Of a DNA stretch of 64,000 bases, positions 61,397-64,000 are shown piece after piece. Under the pieces are notes generated by a model. The model had not been told where the DNA came from. It saw nothing but the letters and a program-made list of their open reading frames with translations, and searched no databases. Each line of letters begins with the position of its first letter. Positions within the stretch are counted from its first letter, which is position 1. Source of the DNA: DASYLJ01 sp964432595. Lineage in GTDB: Bacteria; Desulfobacterota; Binatia; DP-6. The translations under genes and the position numbers were made by a program. Location of the stretch: positions 1-64,000 of the forward strand of contig CAYSOF010000007.1 in assembly GCA_964432595.1 (NCBI GenBank). Reading direction: 5' to 3'.

Positions 61397-61421
61397 CGAT
61401 CGTCATCCCTTCGGACGATCG
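61397..61421 (-). terminator. Hairpin after the rhodanese-MoeB gene
   Basis: CGATCGTC (61397-61404) and GACGATCG (61414-61421) form a perfect 8-bp stem with a 9-nt loop, 15 nt past the leftward stop. No U tract follows. Confidence 0.4.
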
Positions 61422-61435
61422 GCCCCGTCCTCTGT

Positions 61436-62614
61436 TCAGTGCGCGCCCGGATCGCCGAGGCCGCAAAACACCTCGTAGTCGATCAGCTTCGTCACCGTCG
61501 GATGGTCGCCGCAGACGACGCACTTCGGATCTCGTCGCAGCTTCAGGATACGGATGTCGCCGGTCAGCGTATCGAAATGCATCATCCGTCCGAGCAATGG
61601 CCGTCCCTTGCCGAGGATGATCTTGATCGCCTCGAGCGCCTGGACGCAGCCGACCAGACCGGGAAGAACGCCGAGCACACCGGCCTCTGCGCAGGACGGC
61701 GTCGATCCCGGCGGCGGCGGCTCCGGGAACATGCAGCGGTAGCAGGGACCTTCCGGCGGATGGAAGACGGTCGCCTGGCCCTCGAACTGCCAGATCGCGC
61801 CGTCGACCAGCGGCTTGCCGAGCATGACGCAGGCGTCATTCGCGAGGTACCGTGTCGGGAAGTTGTCGCAGCCGTTCACGACGACGTCGAACTGCTCGAA
61901 GAGGCGGAAGGCATTCTCCGACGACAGCCGCTCGCGGAACTCCAGCACCTTCACGTCGGGATTGAGCGCGTTCAGCGTGATCTTCGCCGACTCCGTCTTG
62001 AACATGCCGATGCGGTCGTTCGTGTGCAGGATCTGGCGCTGGAGGTTCGACAGGTCGACGGTGTCCATGTCGACGAGGCCGAGCGTCCCGACGCCCGCGG
62101 CGGCGAGATAGAACGCGGCGGGCGATCCGAGGCCGCCGGCGCCGATGCAGAGCACCTTCGCGTCGAGCAGCTTGGCCTGGCCCGCCTCGCCGACCTCGGG
62201 CAGCAGGAAGTGGCGGCTGTAGCGTATCTGCTGCTCGCCGCTGAACTGCCGCTCCTCGACGATGGGCAGGCCCTGGTTCTTCCAGGCCTGGTAGCCGCCG
62301 CGCATCGACACGACGTTCTCGTAGCCGAGCTCGCGCAGGATACGCCCCGCCAGCAGCGACCGCGTGCCGCCCGCGCAATACGCGACGATCGGGGTCGCGT
62401 GATCGGGGACGGTGTCCTCGATGCGCATCTCGAGGAAGCCGCGCGGAACGGAGACCGCGCCGGGCAGGAAGCCCTGCCGGTACTCCTCCTTCTCGCGCAC
62501 GTCCAGCACGACGGGCTTCTGCGACCCGTCGATGCGGGACTTCACCTCGTCGGGCGACACCTCGGGCACGGTCTTCCGCGCCTCGTCCATGATCTGCTGG
62601 TAGGTCCTTGCCAT
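61436..62614 (-). CDS. moeB: Rhodanese-MoeB/ThiF fusion (sulfurtransferase activation)
   Basis: A 392-aa protein. Residues 1-120 are a rhodanese domain (PVVLDVREKEEYRQGF, active-site Cys in AYCAGGTRS). Residues 125-370 are a ThiF/MoeB adenylating domain: IRYSRHFLLPEVGEAGQ, CIGAGGLGSPAAFYLAAAGV (nucleotide-binding), VDLSNLQRQILH, NGCDNFPTRY, and the Zn-binding cysteines CYRCMFPE and CVVCGD. Such proteins adenylate ThiS/MoaD-like carrier proteins and transfer sulfur. The rhodanese domain usually lies at the C-terminus; here it is N-terminal. Confidence 0.9.
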   Translation of the reverse strand: MARTYQQIMDEARKTVPEVSPDEVKSRIDGSQKPVVLDVREKEEYRQGFLPGAVSVPRGFLEMRIEDTVPDHATPIVAYCAGGTRSLLAGRILRELGYENVVSMRGGYQAWKNQGLPIVEERQFSGEQQIRYSRHFLLPEVGEAGQAKLLDAKVLCIGAGGLGSPAAFYLAAAGVGTLGLVDMDTVDLSNLQRQILHTNDRIGMFKTESAKITLNALNPDVKVLEFRERLSSENAFRLFEQFDVVVNGCDNFPTRYLANDACVMLGKPLVDGAIWQFEGQATVFHPPEGPCYRCMFPEPPPPGSTPSCAEAGVLGVLPGLVGCVQALEAIKIILGKGRPLLGRMMHFDTLTGDIRILKLRRDPKCVVCGDHPTVTKLIDYEVFCGLGDPGAH

Positions 62615-62618
62615 GTCG

Positions 62619-62843
62619 TTACCCTTCGATGCCGTCGAACAGGTTCATCCGGTATTCGAGCCAGCCCGCGACGGCCGCGGCGTAGCGCGGCGAGAACACG
62701 AGCCGGACCGGGTGGAGCATGCGCCAGAGCGGATACCGACGCGAGAGCCAGAGACGATCGGGGACCAGCCCCAGGAAGTACCGCAGCTTCTCGCCGTCGG
62801 CCCGTCGCAGCAACCCCCGGCGCCAGAGCGCCAGGAGGATCAC
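62619..62843 (-). CDS. Small protein coupled to nuoI
   Basis: A 74-aa protein. The GTG at 62843 overlaps the nuoI stop. It is basic and aromatic (ALWRRGLLRRADGEKLRYFL, RLWLSRRYPLWRMLHPVRLV) with possible amphipathic helices. Function unknown; the coupling suggests an accessory of complex I or of the MoeB-type gene 4 bp downstream. Confidence 0.55.
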   Translation of the reverse strand: MILLALWRRGLLRRADGEKLRYFLGLVPDRLWLSRRYPLWRMLHPVRLVFSPRYAAAVAGWLEYRMNLFDGIEG

Positions 62844-63436
62844 CGACCCTCCGCGGCGGCGTCCTCCGCTTCGCCGTACGCCTTCTGCATGTCGGTCATG
62901 AGCGCATCGCGGCCGCGCTCTTGCAGGACCTTCGACCGCTCCATCAGGATCTGCTTCGTCTCGATGAAGTCGACGCGGTCGTATCCCCAGATGCGCGGAT
63001 GGACGTACGTATCCATGCGGATCGCGTCGCAGGGGCACGCCTCGACGCACATCCCGCAGTAGATGCACTGGAGGGTGTCTATCTCGTAGCGGACCGGGAA
63101 CTTCTCGACCTGCGGATCGGGATGCTCGCCCGCCTCGATGTGGATGCACTTCGCCGGGCAGGCGGTGGCGCAGAGGAAGCACGACGTGCAGCGGACGGCA
63201 CCGTCGGGCTTGAGCGTCAGGCGATGGGAGCCGCGGTAGCCGTCCGGATAGACCTTCCGCTCCTCCGGATACTGCGTGGTGACCGACGCCTTCTTGTCCT
63301 TCGCGATACCGAAGACGTGCAGGATGTGCAGGGCCATGTTGCGCGCGAAGTGACCGGCGGTGACGGTCACGCCGCGCACGACCTCGGGCAGGTACGTGCG
63401 TTCGGCCAGCGAGAGACGCGGAGGCTTCTGTTCCAT
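62840..63436 (-). CDS. nuoI: NADH-quinone oxidoreductase subunit I
   Basis: A 198-aa subunit with the two [4Fe-4S] cluster motifs: VRCTSCFLCATACPAKCIHI and CIYCGMCVEACPCDAIRM (each C-x2-C-x2-C-x3-C). Residues 1-60 form the membrane-contact segment. Normal length about 150-220 aa. It is located 8 kb from nuoBFG, apart from other complex I genes. The 74-aa partner overlaps its stop. Confidence 0.93.
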   Translation of the reverse strand: MEQKPPRLSLAERTYLPEVVRGVTVTAGHFARNMALHILHVFGIAKDKKASVTTQYPEERKVYPDGYRGSHRLTLKPDGAVRCTSCFLCATACPAKCIHIEAGEHPDPQVEKFPVRYEIDTLQCIYCGMCVEACPCDAIRMDTYVHPRIWGYDRVDFIETKQILMERSKVLQERGRDALMTDMQKAYGEAEDAAAEGR

Positions 63437-63492
63437 GCGCGGGCGACCCTAGCACCCGCTCCGGACCACTGCCAACGAGGACGTCCGCGACG

Positions 63493-64000
63493 TCAGTGGG
63501 CGCGACCCGGCGCGCCGCCGGGGTGGCTCCGCAGCTCCTCGAGACGGAACTCGAGTACGTCCATCAGGCGCCGTCCGCGCTCGGCCAGCGTCGCGGCCTC
63601 GAGCAGCGCCTGCTTCTCCAGCGGGTCGATGTCGAGATGCTGCGCGAGGAAGTTCACGAAGACCTCGTCCTCGACGCCGCTCTCGACCAGCTCGCGGTCC
63701 GCCGGCGCCCGCCCGATGCGCTCGAGGTAGCGGACGACGAGCGACGCGATTTGGCGGCGCGCACCGGCCGGCAGGCTGGCCTGCGTCAGCGGACGCCAGC
63801 TCACGACGGCTTCGCGGTACTCCTGACGCGAGAGCTCGCGATGGATCACGAACTCGCGCAGCCCGCGGAGCACGAGGTTGAAGCGTCCGTCGGGCAGCTC
63901 CTCGACCCGTCCGATCTCGCCGACGGTGCCCACGCCGAAGATCTCCGGATTGCCGAGGTACTGCTCCTGCCACTCGCCCCGCAGGAGGACCATGCCGATC
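63493..64000 (-). CDS. Lon N-terminal (substrate-binding) domain protein, 5' end cut
   Basis: About 170 residues are visible and the coding frame continues past the right edge. The sequence IGMVLLRGEWQEQYLGNPEI, VGTVGEIGRVEELPDGRFNL and VLRGLREFVIHRELSRQEYR matches the N-terminal substrate-recognition domain of Lon proteases, and the end is EFRLEELRSHPGGAPGRAH with no ATPase domain. So it is the short stand-alone form, found beside many bacterial genes. Function in proteolysis or quality control is not established. Confidence 0.85.
   Translation of the reverse strand, partial: IGMVLLRGEWQEQYLGNPEIFGVGTVGEIGRVEELPDGRFNLVLRGLREFVIHRELSRQEYREAVVSWRPLTQASLPAGARRQIASLVVRYLERIGRAPADRELVESGVEDEVFVNFLAQHLDIDPLEKQALLEAATLAERGRRLMDVLEFRLEELRSHPGGAPGRAH

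Overview
The window is about 64 kb of very GC-rich bacterial DNA (roughly two-thirds or more G+C by eye) without rRNA or CRISPR arrays. Gene content (LLM flavin oxidoreductases, D-aminoacylase-type amidohydrolase, enoyl-CoA hydratase, Cys-rich exported proteins, Thr/Pro-tailed exported proteins, dispersed complex I genes) fits an uncultured soil or sediment lineage of the former 'Deltaproteobacteria' sort, for example Binatota/Desulfobacterota-like. That placement is inference from style, not from a marker gene.

Region A (1 to about 25.2 kb) is the right-hand part of an integrated tailed phage. A tyrosine integrase (24093-25145, +) lies at the host junction next to ychF. Nearly everything else is one long leftward gene train whose genes overlap by ATGA or GTGA. 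In transcription order it holds small genes, DUF3307, a noncoding zone with tRNA-Thr(TGT) and long-range hairpins, a winged-helix replication-type protein whose gene carries clustered GGTGTC/GACACC repeats, a VRR-NUC nuclease, an XRE regulator, dTMP kinase, a C39-like cysteine-peptidase-fold protein, small terminase-like and large terminase genes, many small exported or membrane proteins, portal, and then tail-fibre/beta-helix proteins running off the left edge. Two rightward cargo genes interrupt it: a membrane protein (13303-14229) and a lower-GC proteasome/HslV-like Ntn hydrolase (8123-9070). At least six consecutive genes at the left end have Sec-type signal peptides, which is odd for virion proteins. 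No capsid gene is visible after the portal.

Region B (25.2-34.4 kb) is host chromosome: nudix-ychF, a PNPOx-like protein, a TSUP transporter, a degradative cluster (class II aldolase, N-acyl-D-amino-acid deacylase type amidohydrolase, LLM oxidoreductase, alpha/beta hydrolase), a repeat-containing membrane protein, apaG, a decayed acyl-CoA dehydrogenase fragment and tRNA-Arg(CCT).

Region C (34.4-47 kb) holds exported proteins, an SGNH hydrolase with an inserted beta domain, a methyltransferase, an acyl-carrier protein with an extra C-terminal domain, gamma-glutamylcyclotransferase, rfbA-rfbC, a family 5 uracil-DNA glycosylase, a stand-alone Hint-domain protein, a ferritin-like protein, and dnaA with a perfect DnaA box in its 319-bp upstream gap. 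Next to it are an M48 lipoprotein peptidase and a DsbA-like lipoprotein.

Region D (47-64 kb) is metabolism: a siroheme nitrite/sulfite reductase, a DNA glycosylase, nuoB-nuoF-nuoG (with nuoI apart at 62.8 kb), an EF-P whose tip lysine is replaced by asparagine, a glycosyltransferase, enoyl-CoA hydratase, an epoxide-hydrolase-like enzyme, a lytic transglycosylase, trmB, a rhodanese-MoeB fusion, and a Lon-N-domain protein cut by the right edge.
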